In this document: one piece after another, positions 34,078 through 44,789 of the stretch
Layout: each line of letters starts with the position of its first letter
Position numbering within the stretch: position 1 is the first letter of the stretch
From: Janthinobacterium sp. LM6
Lineage (GTDB): Bacteria; Pseudomonadota; Gammaproteobacteria; Burkholderiales; Burkholderiaceae_D
Assembly: GCF_002002885.1 (NCBI RefSeq)
Contig: NZ_CP019510.1
Span: 2,294,001-2,358,000, forward strand
Length of the DNA stretch: 64,000 bases
Reading direction: 5' to 3'
Notes under the pieces: model-generated
What the model was told of the DNA's origin: nothing
The model's database searches: none
Seen by the model: the letters and a program-made list of their open reading frames with translations, nothing else
Position numbers and translations under genes: made by a program

Positions 34078-34476
34078 ATGGCTGATCCAAAGATGAAATT
34101 TTTAGTCGTTGACGATTTTTCGACGATGCGCCGCATTGTCCGGAATCTGTTGAAGGAACTGGGTTATGCCAACGTCGATGAGGCGGAAGACGGCGTGATG
34201 GGCCTGGCCAAGCTGCGCGCGGAATCCTACGATTTCGTCGTGTCGGACTGGAACATGCCAAACATGGATGGCCTGACGATGCTGCAGCATATCCGCGCCG
34301 ATCCCGCACTGGCCAAACTGCCCGTGCTGATGGTCACCGCCGAAGCGAAAAAAGAAAACATCATCGCCGCCGCCCAGGCTGGCGCCAGCGGTTATGTCGT
34401 CAAGCCGTTCACGGCCGCGACCCTCGATGAAAAGCTGAACAAGATTTTCGAGAAGCTGGAAAAAGCCGGCGCCTGA
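34078..34476 (+). CDS. cheY: Chemotaxis response regulator CheY (copy 2)
   Basis: 132-residue receiver with exactly the enteric CheY numbering: D12/D13, phospho-acceptor D57, T87 and K109, and the FliM-facing helix pattern [19 protein letters not shown]. This is the likelier flagellar-switch-binding CheY. Normally cheZ follows this gene in betaproteobacteria; here a strong terminator does, so no cheZ is attached. Confidence 0.95.
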   Translation: MADPKMKFLVVDDFSTMRRIVRNLLKELGYANVDEAEDGVMGLAKLRAESYDFVVSDWNMPNMDGLTMLQHIRADPALAKLPVLMVTAEAKKENIIAAAQAGASGYVVKPFTAATLDEKLNKIFEKLEKAGA

Positions 34477-34500
34477 TCACGGCTTGATACCGATCAAGAA

Positions 34501-34535
34501 AAACGCTGCCAATGCGAATTGGCAGCGTTTTTTTT
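34501..34535 (+). terminator. Strong terminator of the chemotaxis operon
   Basis: AAACGCTGCCAAT and ATTGGCAGCGTTT, perfect 13-bp arms around GCGA, with T continuing to 34535. Confidence 0.92.
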
Positions 34536-34594
34536 GTCCCTTGCTTCAGCTCCAGCCTGCGCCGTGGACGGAAAGCAAATCGCCGATGCTGATG

Positions 34595-35347
34595 CTATAC
34601 CAGGCCGCCATTCGCGCGTAACGTTTGTCCATTCACCCAGCGGCCATCCGGCCCTGCCAAAAAGGCCACGGCGGCGGCGATGTCGTCCGGCGTGCCCAGG
34701 CGTTCCAATGGCGCCATCTTGCCCATGCGCTGTATCGTTTCTTCCGTCTTGCCGTTCAAGAACAACGCCGTGGCCGTGGGACCGGGGGCGACGGCGTTGA
34801 CGGTGATGTTCTTGCCGCGTAATTCCTTGGCGAAGATAGCAGTCATCGTCTCGATGGCCGCCTTGGTGGCACCGTAGACGGCATAGCCGGGCAGGGCCAG
34901 GCCGATCACGCTGCTCGAGAAGTTGACCACGCTGCCGCCGTGGCGCAAGCGCGTCGCCGCCTGGCGCATGGTGTTGAAGCTGCCCTTGACGTTGATGGCG
35001 AACAGGCTGTCGAAGGTGGCGTCGTCCGTGTCGGCCAGGGCTGGCAGCACGGGCGGCATGATGCCGGCGTTGTTGACCAGCACGTCGACGCCGCCGAAGG
35101 CCGCCTCGGCCGCATCGAACAGGGCTTGCACCTCGCCCGCGTCGGCGACGTTGGCCTTGACGGCGATGGCGGCGCCGCCGTCGGCCACGATGGCCGCCAC
35201 CAGCTGCTCTGCTGTCACGTTGCCGCTGGCGTAATTGACGACGACCCGCATGCCGTCGCGCGCCAGGCGGCGGGCGATGGCTGCGCCGATGCCGCGCGAA
35301 GCGCCCGTGACGATGGCGACCTTGGCCGGTATGGCTGCTGTGTTCAT
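34595..35347 (-). CDS. SDR-family oxidoreductase
   Basis: 250-residue classical short-chain dehydrogenase: cofactor motif TGASRGIGAAIARR (about 14-27), NNAGIMPP, catalytic Ser in SSSVIGLALPG, and YGATK with catalytic Tyr and Lys. The N-terminal VVNYAS segment lacks an acidic residue after beta-2, which usually favours NADP(H). AGGAG lies 8 nt before ATG 35347; the longer frame to 35461 lacks support. Substrate unknown. It stands alone, divergent from the lipoprotein gene. Confidence 0.88.
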   Translation of the reverse strand: MNTAAIPAKVAIVTGASRGIGAAIARRLARDGMRVVVNYASGNVTAEQLVAAIVADGGAAIAVKANVADAGEVQALFDAAEAAFGGVDVLVNNAGIMPPVLPALADTDDATFDSLFAINVKGSFNTMRQAATRLRHGGSVVNFSSSVIGLALPGYAVYGATKAAIETMTAIFAKELRGKNITVNAVAPGPTATALFLNGKTEETIQRMGKMAPLERLGTPDDIAAAVAFLAGPDGRWVNGQTLRANGGLV

Positions 35348-35641
35348 GGATGTTCTCCTGTCGTGGTGGGAGGCCCGCATGCTGTTGCTGCGAGCCAGTG
35401 CAGCCATTGTCATCTTTATTGTTTGATGGATAAAGATGGGTCTGATGATTTCAGTGTGCAAATTGCATTAACAATTGTCCCAGGCTTGCCGGATACGGAC
35501 AGCGAAGATCCCCCTGCCTGCAGATAATTGCGTAAAGGAATGAAATATTTCCCAAAGTTAACTTTACACGTCAAATAATTTGGCCCATGATCGCTGCAGT
35601 ATTTCCCCTTTGTCCCCGACCCCGACAAGAAGGAGCGCACG

Positions 35642-36094
35642 ATGCGCCGAGCACCCGTATTATTGTTCGCCCTGAGCACGGCCTTGCTGGCAGCTTGCGG
35701 CGTGAGCCTTGAACAAACCACTGTCGTGCCTGTCGCGTCCGTCGAGATGCAGGAGTCGGCCGCGCAGTTGCCTGCCGAAGGCGATGGCCGGCATGCCTAC
35801 CTGCACCGCGTGGGCGGCCATGACTATGTCAGTCTGAGCCAGAAGGGCCCCGAGGGCGGCTTGCCGATACTCACGGGTACGCAGCGCCATGCGCACGCCA
35901 TCCGCCTGCTGGCGGCCGATCCGGCCCAGGCGCGGGCCATCTTGCGCAGCCTGAGGCTGCCTGCGAACCAGCGCAAGCTGTGGGCGGGGGAGGAAATCGT
36001 GCTCGATGCGGCCAGCTATGACATGTTGCAAGCGGCACGCGACAGCAACAGGCCGCTGTTTGCCGAACTCAAGCTGGTTGGCATGGAGAGGTAG
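35642..36094 (+). CDS. Putative lipoprotein
   Basis: 150 residues. Signal peptide with lipobox LAAC, lipid-modified Cys at 19. The mature part has no known domain. AAGGAG precedes ATG 35642. The 294 bp upstream (35348-35641) shows no gene or clear motif beyond the divergent promoter space. The residue after the Cys is Gly, not Asp, so outer-membrane sorting is expected. Function unknown. Confidence 0.75.
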   Translation: MRRAPVLLFALSTALLAACGVSLEQTTVVPVASVEMQESAAQLPAEGDGRHAYLHRVGGHDYVSLSQKGPEGGLPILTGTQRHAHAIRLLAADPAQARAILRSLRLPANQRKLWAGEEIVLDAASYDMLQAARDSNRPLFAELKLVGMER

Positions 36095-36101
36095 GAAAGG
36101 A

Positions 36102-36123
36102 AACGGGGCCGAATGGCCCCGTT
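36102..36123. terminator. Hairpin between the lipoprotein and panC
   Basis: AACGGGGCC, loop GAAT, GGCCCCGTT (perfect 9-bp stem) between two convergent genes. There is no T-run on the plus strand, so it is a probable but not certain terminator. Confidence 0.5.
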
Positions 36124-36256
36124 GTAATTGCATTGAAAAACATCTGACAAAACCGTCGCGAGCGGCAGTGATTTGTGGCTAAGAAGCGCAACCGTGCTGA
36201 AGCACGGTGAGCATGGCAGGCCGCAAAGCGCGACGCGCAGCAGGTTTTGTTGTATG

Positions 36257-37108
<852 letters not shown>

Positions 37109-37150
37109 CTAAAACCCCGTTGTACGGTGGTCAGTGACAAAGGGAAGGGG

Positions 37151-38083
37151 TCAGGCGGGCGAATACGCCAGCCGGACGTAGATGGGGGCAAACGGTTCTG
37201 CCTGCGTGATTTCGATCAGGGTTTCCTTGGCCAGTTCCAGCAAGGCCACGAAGTTGACCACCACCACGGGCACGCCGCCGGCAATGTCGAACAGCTCGCT
37301 GAACTCGACGAAGCGCGACGACTGCAAGTGGCGCAAAATGCTCGACATGTGCTCGCGCACGGACAGTTCCTGGCGGCTGATGCGGTGATGCTGGGTCAGT
37401 TTGGCGCGTTTCAGCACGTCGAGCCACGCCTGCTGCAAGTCCACCGGTTCCACGTCGGGCCAGGTGGGCGTCAGGCTTTGCTCGATGAAAATCTGCGTGC
37501 GCACGAAATCGCGTTCGAACTGGGGAATGGCGTTCAGGTCGTAGGCGGCCAGCTTGATCTGCTCGTACTCGAGCAGGCGGCGGACCAGTTCGGCGCGGGG
37601 GTCGCCGCCATCTTCCTCGACGTCGCTCTTGCGCGATGGCAAGAGCATGCGCGACTTGATCTCGATCAACATGGCAGCCATCAACAAATACTCGGCGGCC
37701 AGTTCCAGGTTGCGCACGCGGATCTGGTCGACATATTTCAGATATTGCAGGGTCACCTGCGCCATCGGAATATCGAGAATGTTGAAGTTTTGCTTGCGGA
37801 TCAGGTAGAGCAGCAAGTCGAGCGGACCTTCGAAGGCTTCGAGGAAGATTTCCAGCGCGTCCGGCGGAATGTACAAATCCGTCGGCATGCGCATCATCGG
37901 CTCGCCATACAGGCGGGCGATGCCCAGCGGGTCGGCGGCGGGCGCCGCGTCCGTTACTGCCGTGGCGGATGCTGCGGGGTCGCCGCTGCCGTCGCCGCCA
38001 GCGGCGGGTTCGGGCGACTCTATGACTGCGCCGGCGCCGGAAGCGTCGGCTTCCGGCGTGACGGCAGACTCTTCAGGCAACAT
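37151..38083 (-). CDS. scpA: Segregation and condensation protein A
   Basis: 310 residues. This is the kleisin subunit of the SMC-ScpAB condensin. The core begins near residue 78 with LEAFEGPLDLLLYLIRKQNFNILDIPM, the family signature. EYLLMAAMLIEIKSRMLLP follows, and the C-terminal winged helix includes FSELFDIAG. The first 55 or so residues are Ala/Pro/Gly-rich and probably disordered, a common extension in betaproteobacteria. Starts 17 bp after the DUF3460 gene stop. scpB is not adjacent. Confidence 0.93.
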   Translation of the reverse strand: MLPEESAVTPEADASGAGAVIESPEPAAGGDGSGDPAASATAVTDAAPAADPLGIARLYGEPMMRMPTDLYIPPDALEIFLEAFEGPLDLLLYLIRKQNFNILDIPMAQVTLQYLKYVDQIRVRNLELAAEYLLMAAMLIEIKSRMLLPSRKSDVEEDGGDPRAELVRRLLEYEQIKLAAYDLNAIPQFERDFVRTQIFIEQSLTPTWPDVEPVDLQQAWLDVLKRAKLTQHHRISRQELSVREHMSSILRHLQSSRFVEFSELFDIAGGVPVVVVNFVALLELAKETLIEITQAEPFAPIYVRLAYSPA

Positions 38084-38100
38084 CGTGCCGGTTCCAGATA

Positions 38101-38310
38101 TTAGTTCTTGTTCTGGTAAACGTAAGCCTGTTGCTTGACGGCCGACGCCAGCTGGCGCTCCTGCTCATCGATGCTGACGGCCGGTTTGTCCCACAGCAGG
38201 GCGCGGCCCGCTTGCTGGCCCGCTTCCATGCCAGGATTCTTGGCCTTCAGTTCGGCGATGAACAAGGTGTGGTCGGATACGTAGTTGTTGTGTTTTGCAG
38301 GCAGTTTCAT
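38101..38310 (-). CDS. DUF3460 family small protein
   Basis: 69 residues beginning MKLPAKHNNYVSDHTLFI. It is a small soluble, charged protein of the DUF3460 type found almost only in betaproteobacteria and typically next to scpA, as here. The start ATG 38310 has AGAAGAGA upstream; longer readings into the GNAT gene region are other-frame noise. Function unknown. Confidence 0.8.
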   Translation of the reverse strand: MKLPAKHNNYVSDHTLFIAELKAKNPGMEAGQQAGRALLWDKPAVSIDEQERQLASAVKQQAYVYQNKN

Positions 38311-38417
38311 ATTCTCTTCTGAGTGTCTTATGGGTAAGGTCAGCCGGCCGTATTCTACCGCGCCGTGTCGCTTCGCGGGTTGTAGTATCGGCAAGTCCGG
38401 GGCGAAATTGCTAAAAA

Positions 38418-38897
38418 TCAATAACGCAGCAAACGCCGCATCACCATCGGCGCCGGTTCGGCGGGGTTGGCGTGCGAATATTCCAGTTCTTCGGCCAGGT
38501 CGAATTCGAAGGCCGCATAAAAATCGATCAGCTTGCGCTGGTCGCGCCGCACGGCCAGGCGCAATTCTTCCGCCTGGCACGACAGGCCGTGATGAATGAT
38601 GGCTTCCAGCAAATGTTGCGAGACGTGGCTGCCCCGGTAGGCGGGCAGCACGCCCATGCGTGAAATCTTCCAGATGGCGGGATCGCTGTCGAGCGGCATC
38701 CAGCGCAGCGAGCCGGCTGGAATGTCGTCGATCAGCAACAGAAAACCGCCGCCGTGGCGCAATTGCTCTTCCACCTGCTGCGCCGTCTCGTGGTGTCCAC
38801 TGGACGAGGCCGCCACCTTGCCGGCCCACGCGGCGCGGGTCAGCTCGGCGATCAGTTGTGCATCGGCATTCGTTGCTTCGCGCACCACGATATTCAT
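38418..38897 (-). CDS. GNAT family N-acetyltransferase
   Basis: About 159 residues of GNAT fold. The acetyl-CoA pyrophosphate loop reads GVLPAYRGSHVSQHLLEA (R/Q-x-x-G-x-G/A variant: YRGSHV), preceded by ISRM on beta-4 and followed by LRLAVRRDQRKLIDFYAAFEF. Start taken at ATG 38897 because AGGA is 6 nt upstream; ATG 38900 is adjacent. It begins 17-20 bp after metG's stop. Substrate unknown. Confidence 0.82.
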   Translation of the reverse strand: MNIVVREATNADAQLIAELTRAAWAGKVAASSSGHHETAQQVEEQLRHGGGFLLLIDDIPAGSLRWMPLDSDPAIWKISRMGVLPAYRGSHVSQHLLEAIIHHGLSCQAEELRLAVRRDQRKLIDFYAAFEFDLAEELEYSHANPAEPAPMVMRRLLRY

Positions 38898-38916
38898 CAT
38901 CGATCCTTGTGCGGGC

Positions 38917-41073
38917 TTAGCGGATGCGCATGCCAGGTTCGGCGCCCGGCCAAGGGTTCAGGATGTAGATACCCGGATTGGCTTTCTCGTCGGCGCTTGA
39001 TGCGGCCATGACCATGCCTTCGGAAATGCCGAACTTCATCTTGCGCGGCGCCAAATTGGCCACCAGCACCGTCAGCTTGCCGATCAGTTCTTCTGGCTGG
39101 TACGCGGAACGGATGCCGGAGAAGACATTGCGCAAGCGGCCTTCGCCCGCGTCCAGGGTCAGGCGCAGCAGCTTGTCCGAGCCGTCGACCAGTTCGCAGT
39201 TGACGATTTTCGCGATGCGCAGGTCGACCTTGAGGAAGTCGTCGATCTTGATCTCGGGCGCCAGTTCCTCGATGGCGGCAGCGGCGGCAGCTGCAGGCGC
39301 TGCGGCGTCGTTGGCGGCATCGCCAGCGGGCGCGGCGATGGCGGCAGCTTGCGGCGCGTCAAACAGCGCTTCGATCATCTTCGCATCCATGCGCGTCATC
39401 AAGTGGCTGTAGGCGCCGATGGTGCGGCCCAGCATGCTGTTCGAGACGGCGTCGCCGAACACTTGCGTGTCGGCCCAGGTGAATTCGGCGTCGTTGAGGA
39501 AAGAAGCCACGTTCTTGGCCACGCCCGGCAGCACCGGCGACAGCAAAATCGTCAGCTGGCGGAACAGGATCAGGGCCGTGGTGCACACGTCGTGCAGTTC
39601 GGCCGTCTTTTCGACGTCCTTGGCGAGGATCCACGGCTTGTTTTCATCGACATACTGGTTGGTGATGTCGGCGATTTCCATGATTTCGCGCAAGGCCTTG
39701 CCGAATTCGCGGTTCTCGAAGTGCGCGGCGATGCTGGCCTGGCGCTCGACGATGACGCCGTTGACGTCCACCGTCAGCGCGCGGTTGATCCAGCTTTGCG
39801 CGCCTTCCGACAGCGTCGATGCCAGCTTGCCGTCGAAACGCTTGGCGATGAAGCCGGCGCAGCGGCTGGCGATGTTCACGTACTTGCCGATCAGGTCGCT
39901 GTTCACGCGGGCGACGAAATCTTCGCCGTTGAAGTCCAGGTCTTCCACTTTCGAGTTCAGCTTGAAGGCGATGTAGTAGCGCAGCCATTCCGGGTTCATG
40001 CCCAGGTCGAGGTAGCGCAGCGGCGAGATGCCCGTGCCGCGCGACTTCGACATCTTTTCATTGTTGACCGTCAGGAAGCCGTGCACATTGACTTTCAGTT
40101 TGTCGATCACCGGGTGGCCGGCAAATTTCAGCATGGCGGGCCAGAACAGCAAATGGAAGGAAACGATGTCCTTGCCGATGAAGTGAATTTGTTCCGTGGC
40201 AGGATCGTTCAGCAAGGCGTCGAAATCGAGGCCTTTCTTGTCGCAATAGTTTTTCAGGCTGGCCAGGTAGCCGACGGGCGCATCCATCCACACATAGAAG
40301 AACTTGCCCGGCGCATCGGGAATCGGGATGCCGAAATAGGGCGCATCGCGCGAGATATCCCAGTCGGCCAGCTTTTCGCCCGCTTCGCCCAGCCATTCGC
40401 TGACCTTGTTGACCATTTCAGGCTGCAAGCGGCCAGGCGTATTCAGCCAGCTTTTCAGGAATTCGAAGCAGCGCGGGTCGGACAGCTTGAAGAAATACTG
40501 TTCCGACGGCTTCATCACGGGCGTCGCGTTGGTGAACACGGAGAACGGGTTGACCAGGTCGGTCGGCTGGTAGGCCGCGCCGCACACTTCGCAATTGTCG
40601 CCGTACTGGTTCTTGGCGCCGCATTTCGGGCATTCGCCCTTGATGTTGCGGTCGGCCAGGAACATGCCTTTTACCGGGTCGAAGAAGCGGTCGACGGTTT
40701 TCGTGACGATCAGGCCCGTATCGCGCAGCTTGCGGTAGATCGATTGCGACAGGTCGACGTTTTCCGGCGAATCGGTCGAATACCAGTTGTCGAAGGCGAT
40801 ATGGAAGCCATCGAGGTACTGGGCGCGGCCGGCGGCGATGTTGGCGACGAATTGCTGCGGCGTAATGCCTTCCTTTTCGGCGGCGATCATGATGGGCGTG
40901 CCATGCGTATCGTCGGCGCCCACAAAGTGCACTTCACGGCCGGCTGCGCCATCGCGTTGCATTCGCTGGAACCGGACCCAGATATCGGCCTGGATGTATT
41001 CCATGATGTGGCCAATGTGAAAAGCGGCGTTTGCGTAAGGCAGGGCAGTGGTGACGAACAGCTTGCGAGTCAT
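38917..41073 (-). CDS. metG: Methionyl-tRNA synthetase
   Basis: 718 residues. The class I catalytic core has HIGH in [12 protein letters not shown] and KMSKS in [11 protein letters not shown]. The zinc-knuckle insertion [18 protein letters not shown] has all four Cys, so it is the two-knuckle type. The C-terminal about 110 residues form an OB-fold tRNA-binding/dimerisation domain ([24 protein letters not shown]), joined by an Ala-rich linker. First gene of the minus-strand run, divergent from mrp/apbC with 160 bp between. Confidence 0.96.
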   Translation of the reverse strand: MTRKLFVTTALPYANAAFHIGHIMEYIQADIWVRFQRMQRDGAAGREVHFVGADDTHGTPIMIAAEKEGITPQQFVANIAAGRAQYLDGFHIAFDNWYSTDSPENVDLSQSIYRKLRDTGLIVTKTVDRFFDPVKGMFLADRNIKGECPKCGAKNQYGDNCEVCGAAYQPTDLVNPFSVFTNATPVMKPSEQYFFKLSDPRCFEFLKSWLNTPGRLQPEMVNKVSEWLGEAGEKLADWDISRDAPYFGIPIPDAPGKFFYVWMDAPVGYLASLKNYCDKKGLDFDALLNDPATEQIHFIGKDIVSFHLLFWPAMLKFAGHPVIDKLKVNVHGFLTVNNEKMSKSRGTGISPLRYLDLGMNPEWLRYYIAFKLNSKVEDLDFNGEDFVARVNSDLIGKYVNIASRCAGFIAKRFDGKLASTLSEGAQSWINRALTVDVNGVIVERQASIAAHFENREFGKALREIMEIADITNQYVDENKPWILAKDVEKTAELHDVCTTALILFRQLTILLSPVLPGVAKNVASFLNDAEFTWADTQVFGDAVSNSMLGRTIGAYSHLMTRMDAKMIEALFDAPQAAAIAAPAGDAANDAAAPAAAAAAAIEELAPEIKIDDFLKVDLRIAKIVNCELVDGSDKLLRLTLDAGEGRLRNVFSGIRSAYQPEELIGKLTVLVANLAPRKMKFGISEGMVMAASSADEKANPGIYILNPWPGAEPGMRIR

Positions 41074-41233
41074 GATTGATGCACTTTTGGGATGGATAAT
41101 AGGTCATTTTAACAGCGGAAAGGCAATATGAGCAGATGCAGCGCCGGCAAGTGATGCTTTTGCCGCCATCGCGCCATGCAAATTTGCGCTAGACTGCGCG
41201 TATTGCACATATGTAGTACACACGGAGATTTAC

Positions 41234-42322
41234 ATGAGCATCACAGTAGAAGACGTCAAGGCCGCGCTGGCCCAGGTTATTGATCCAAATACACATAAAG
41301 ATTTCGTTTCCAGCAAAACCGTCAAGAATCTGAAAGTCGATGGCGATGATATTTCCCTCGACATCGAGCTGGGCTACCCCGCCAAAAGCCAGATCGACCT
41401 GATCCGCAAGTCCGTGCTGGCCGCCCTGCGCGTGCTGCCGGGCGTGGGCAACGTCAGCGTGGGCGTGTCGTCGAAAATCATTTCGCACACGGTGCAGCGC
41501 GGCTTGAAGCCGATGAGCAACGTGAAAAACATCATCGCCGTCGCTTCCGGCAAGGGCGGTGTTGGCAAATCGACCACGGCCGTCAACCTGGCCCTGGCCC
41601 TGGCTGCTGAAGGCGCCACCGTCGGCATGCTGGACGCCGATATCTATGGCCCGTCGCAACCGATGATGCTGGGCATCAGCGGCCAGCCGAAGACGCTCGA
41701 TGGCAAGAGCATGGAGCCGATGGAAAACCACGGCCTGCAAGTGTCGTCGATCGGCTTCATGATCGATCCGGACGAGCCGATGGTGTGGCGCGGCCCGATG
41801 GTCACGCAAGCCTTGCAGCAGCTGCTCGACCAGACCAATTGGCGCGACCTCGATTACCTGATCGTCGATATGCCGCCAGGCACCGGCGACATTCAATTGA
41901 CCCTGTCGCAGAAAGTGCCCGTCACGGGCGCCGTGATCGTCACGACGCCGCAGGACATCGCCTTGCTCGACGCGCGCAAGGGTCTCAAAATGTTCGAGAA
42001 GGTCGGCATCCCGATCCTCGGCGTGGTGGAAAACATGAGCACGCACATCTGCTCGAACTGCGGCCATGCGGAAGAAATCTTCGGCGCCGGCGGCGGCGCG
42101 AAGATGTGCGCGGACTTCGGCGTGGAATTCCTCGGCGCCTTGCCGCTGACCATGGCGATTCGCCAGCAGACGGATTCGGGTACGCCGACCGTCGTGGCCG
42201 AGCCGGAAGGCCCCGTCGCCGTGATCTACAAGCAGATCGCCCGCACCATCGCGATCAAGGTGGCGGAAAAGGCGAAGGATATGACAAGTAAATTCCCGTC
42301 GATCGTGATCAAGAACGACTGA
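41234..42322 (+). CDS. apbC: Iron-sulphur cluster carrier ATPase Mrp/ApbC
   Basis: 362 residues. An N-terminal MIP18/DUF59 domain (about 1-95) is followed by a deviant Walker A ATPase: SGKGGVGKSTTAVNLALALA, Walker B-like LIVDMPPGTGDIQLTL, and the cluster-binding CxxC in HICSNCGHAEEIF. It scaffolds and delivers Fe-S clusters in the cytosol. Monocistronic; a REP-like palindrome follows 20 bp after the stop. Confidence 0.93.
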   Translation: MSITVEDVKAALAQVIDPNTHKDFVSSKTVKNLKVDGDDISLDIELGYPAKSQIDLIRKSVLAALRVLPGVGNVSVGVSSKIISHTVQRGLKPMSNVKNIIAVASGKGGVGKSTTAVNLALALAAEGATVGMLDADIYGPSQPMMLGISGQPKTLDGKSMEPMENHGLQVSSIGFMIDPDEPMVWRGPMVTQALQQLLDQTNWRDLDYLIVDMPPGTGDIQLTLSQKVPVTGAVIVTTPQDIALLDARKGLKMFEKVGIPILGVVENMSTHICSNCGHAEEIFGAGGGAKMCADFGVEFLGALPLTMAIRQQTDSGTPTVVAEPEGPVAVIYKQIARTIAIKVAEKAKDMTSKFPSIVIKND

Positions 42323-42342
42323 TCTAACCCAAGGCAGAGACT

Positions 42343-42369
42343 GGGGTCGAACCCTCAGGGTTCGACCCC
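42343..42369. repeat. REP-like palindrome, copy 1
   Basis: Arms GGGGTCGAACCC and GGGTTCGACCCC, loop TCA: a perfect 12-bp inverted repeat. It is nearly identical to the copy at 44730, differing by one compensated base pair (A-T versus G-C), so pairing is preserved. Intergenic, after apbC; may also terminate transcription, though no T-run follows. Confidence 0.8.
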
Positions 42370-42458
42370 GGCCCTTCATGGGTCAACAATCCGGCGCCAC
42401 TGCCGGCAGGAATATGGTTTCATGCAGTCCGTGTTGTTATTAAACAAGAGGAGACATC

Positions 42459-42866
42459 ATGCAATTGACCACCGTATTCCTGCGCCAGGCCGCAGTCCTG
42501 CTTGCCGGCAGCTTGCTGGCCGCCAGCGCGTTTGCGCAATCCGTCTCGTTCGTCGAGCCCGTCGATGGTGCGACGGTGACCAGCCCGTTCAAAGTGAAAT
42601 TTGCCGTCAGCGGCATGGACGTCAAGCCGGCCGGCGACATGACGGCCAAGACGGGCCACCATCATTTGCTCATCAATATGGGGCCGATGACGGCGGGCGA
42701 GATGATACCCATGGATGACAAACATTTGCATTTTGGCAAAGGTCAAACGGAAACGGACGTCACCTTGCCGCCGGGCCAGTACACGCTCACCATGCAGTTC
42801 GCCAACGGCGCGCACCAGTCGTATGGGCCGGAGTTGAGCAAAAGCATCAAGGTGACGGTCAAGTAA
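42459..42866 (+). CDS. DUF4399 domain periplasmic protein
   Basis: 135 residues. Signal peptide to about residue 26 (LLAASAFAQ). The mature domain reads SFVEPVDGATVTSPFKVKF, then GHHHLLINMGPM and HLHFGKGQTETDVTLPPG, the DUF4399 pattern. The His-rich segments suggest a possible metal site. RBS GAGGAG is 7 nt before ATG 42459. Lone gene between the two REP-like elements together with the phosphatase gene. Function unknown. Confidence 0.85.
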   Translation: MQLTTVFLRQAAVLLAGSLLAASAFAQSVSFVEPVDGATVTSPFKVKFAVSGMDVKPAGDMTAKTGHHHLLINMGPMTAGEMIPMDDKHLHFGKGQTETDVTLPPGQYTLTMQFANGAHQSYGPELSKSIKVTVK

Positions 42867-43020
42867 GCCAGGCAAATAACAGTCAGGCAAATTCATCTGT
42901 TTCAGTAAAGGCCGGGTTCCAGCGATGGGGTCTGGCCTTTTTCATATTGTTGCCTCTTGTCATTATTGTGTCATATAGTCGGCGTATGCTGGCCGGTGGC
43001 CTAACTTTTGATGAGCGGAT

Positions 43021-44706
43021 ATGACGAAACATTTCTCCCTTTCCCGGCAACTGGCGCAGGCGCTGCTGCTGGCCGCTGGCGTGGCGGCGAGCCAGGCGCA
43101 TGCGGCCAAGGCCGTTCCTGCTGCTTCTGCCGGTGCGGCGCAGCCGAAGCTGGTGGTGGTACTGGTGGTGGACGGCTTGCCGCAAGAGCAGGTGACGCGC
43201 TACCGCGACCAGTTCGGCCAGGGCGGTTTCCGCCGCCTGCTGGAGCAGGGCGCGTGGTTCAGCGACGCGCACCAGGCGCATGGCATCACGGTCACCGCCA
43301 TCGGCCACTCGGCCGTGCTGTCGGGCGCCTATCCTTACCAGCATGGCGTGATCGGCAATAACTGGATCGATCCCGTCACGAAAAAATCCGTGTACTGCAC
43401 CGAGGATGGCAATTTCCATTACATCGGCGAAGAGACGCAACCCGACGACGGCACTGCGCCGACGAAACTGCGCGTGAGCACCCTGGGCGACGAGTTGCGC
43501 TATTCCACGGGCGACCAGGCCAAGGTTGTCACCGTGTCGGGCAAGGACCGCGGCGCCATCCTGCTGGCCGGGAAAACGGGAACGGCGTATATGTACATGG
43601 AAAAGACGGGCAATTTCGCCAGCAGCACCTACTATATGCAGCAGCACCCGCAATGGGTGCAGCGCTACCAGGCCGCCAAACCGCAGGACCGTTATTATGG
43701 CAAGAGCTGGACGCCGCTGCTGGCCGATTCCGCCTATGCGCGCGATGCCCGCGATGATCTGGTACCGGCCAAGCCGGGCACGCGCAACACCTTCCCGTTC
43801 GCCTACTACAGCGACAGCGGCAAGCTCGATGGCGAGTATTACAGCCGCTTGAAGTCCGGCCCCTTCCTCGACGAGCTGACCCTGGAATTCGCACGCGCCG
43901 CCATCGATGGCGAGAACCTGGGCCGCAACCCGGCCGGCGTGCCCGATATCCTCGGCGTGAGCCTGTCCGCGCACGACTACGTGAATCACGCCTACGGCCC
44001 GGAAAGCAAGATGTCGCACGACCACCTGCAGCGCCTGGACCGCATGCTGGCAAGCTTCTTTCTTGATCTCGATAAAAAAGTCGGCATGGATAACGTGCTG
44101 GTGGTGCTGACGGCCGACCATGGCTTTGCCAACGTGCCGGAATTTGCCGAAACGCGGGGCTTCTCGGCCAAGCGCATCGATGGCGCCAAGCTGGTCGATG
44201 CCTTGAACCAGCACCTGGCGACCAGCCTGGGCATCGATAAGCTGGTGACGTCGTCGTCGCTGCCGAATATCTACCTCGATTACGCGCTGGCGGAAAAGGG
44301 CGGCGTCCATCGCGCCGCCCTGGAAGACGCGGCGGCCCGCTTCCTGCAGCAGCAGGACGGCCTGGCGCAAGTCTACACGCGCACGCAGATGGAAACAGGT
44401 GCCGTCGCCACGCGCATGGACACCCTGATGCGCCGCGCCTGGAACCGCCAGCTGTCGGGCGACCTGATGGTCGTCACAAAACCGGCCTGGTATTTCGGCA
44501 AGGGCAGCGGCGGCACCTCGCACGGCACGCCTTACACGTATGACACCAACGTGCCGCTGATGGTCTTCGGCCCCCGCTGGATCAAGCCGGGCGTCTATGG
44601 TCAGTACGCGGAAGTGGTCGACATCGCCCCGACCCTGGCGCATCTGCTGCGCGTGCGCCAGCCGTCGGCGTCGGAGGGGAGAATTTTGACGGAAGCGGTG
44701 CGGTAA
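43021..44706 (+). CDS. Exported alkaline-phosphatase-superfamily hydrolase
   Basis: 561 residues with signal peptide (AGVAASQAHA). Alkaline-phosphatase-fold metal sites: VVLVVDGLPQEQ (first Asp), nucleophile Thr in AHGITVTAIGHSAVLSG, SLSAHDYVNHAYGP (Asp/His), LTADHGFANVPE (Asp/His) and GGTSHGTPYTYDTNVP (His). The Thr nucleophile and spacing fit the PafA/nucleotide-pyrophosphatase branch: a broad periplasmic phosphomonoesterase or diesterase. No pho box was sought with confidence. Starts ATG 43021; a REP-like element follows. Confidence 0.87.
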   Translation: MTKHFSLSRQLAQALLLAAGVAASQAHAAKAVPAASAGAAQPKLVVVLVVDGLPQEQVTRYRDQFGQGGFRRLLEQGAWFSDAHQAHGITVTAIGHSAVLSGAYPYQHGVIGNNWIDPVTKKSVYCTEDGNFHYIGEETQPDDGTAPTKLRVSTLGDELRYSTGDQAKVVTVSGKDRGAILLAGKTGTAYMYMEKTGNFASSTYYMQQHPQWVQRYQAAKPQDRYYGKSWTPLLADSAYARDARDDLVPAKPGTRNTFPFAYYSDSGKLDGEYYSRLKSGPFLDELTLEFARAAIDGENLGRNPAGVPDILGVSLSAHDYVNHAYGPESKMSHDHLQRLDRMLASFFLDLDKKVGMDNVLVVLTADHGFANVPEFAETRGFSAKRIDGAKLVDALNQHLATSLGIDKLVTSSSLPNIYLDYALAEKGGVHRAALEDAAARFLQQQDGLAQVYTRTQMETGAVATRMDTLMRRAWNRQLSGDLMVVTKPAWYFGKGSGGTSHGTPYTYDTNVPLMVFGPRWIKPGVYGQYAEVVDIAPTLAHLLRVRQPSASEGRILTEAVR

Positions 44707-44729
44707 AAGAACCCCAGTGCGAAAATGCC

Positions 44730-44756
44730 GGGGTCGGACCCTCAGGGTCCGACCCC
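44730..44756. repeat. REP-like palindrome, copy 2
   Basis: Arms GGGGTCGGACCC and GGGTCCGACCCC, loop TCA. Same 27-bp element as at 42343 with one compensatory pair change. It lies between two convergent genes (phosphatase and phospholipase D). Confidence 0.82.
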
Positions 44757-44789
44757 AGGTGTGCATGTGGGTTGGCCGTTAAAAAGGCA

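Noticed and set aside
34477..34600. A cheZ gene after the second cheY
   Set aside because: Only a terminator and the 3' end of the opposite-strand SDR gene are present.
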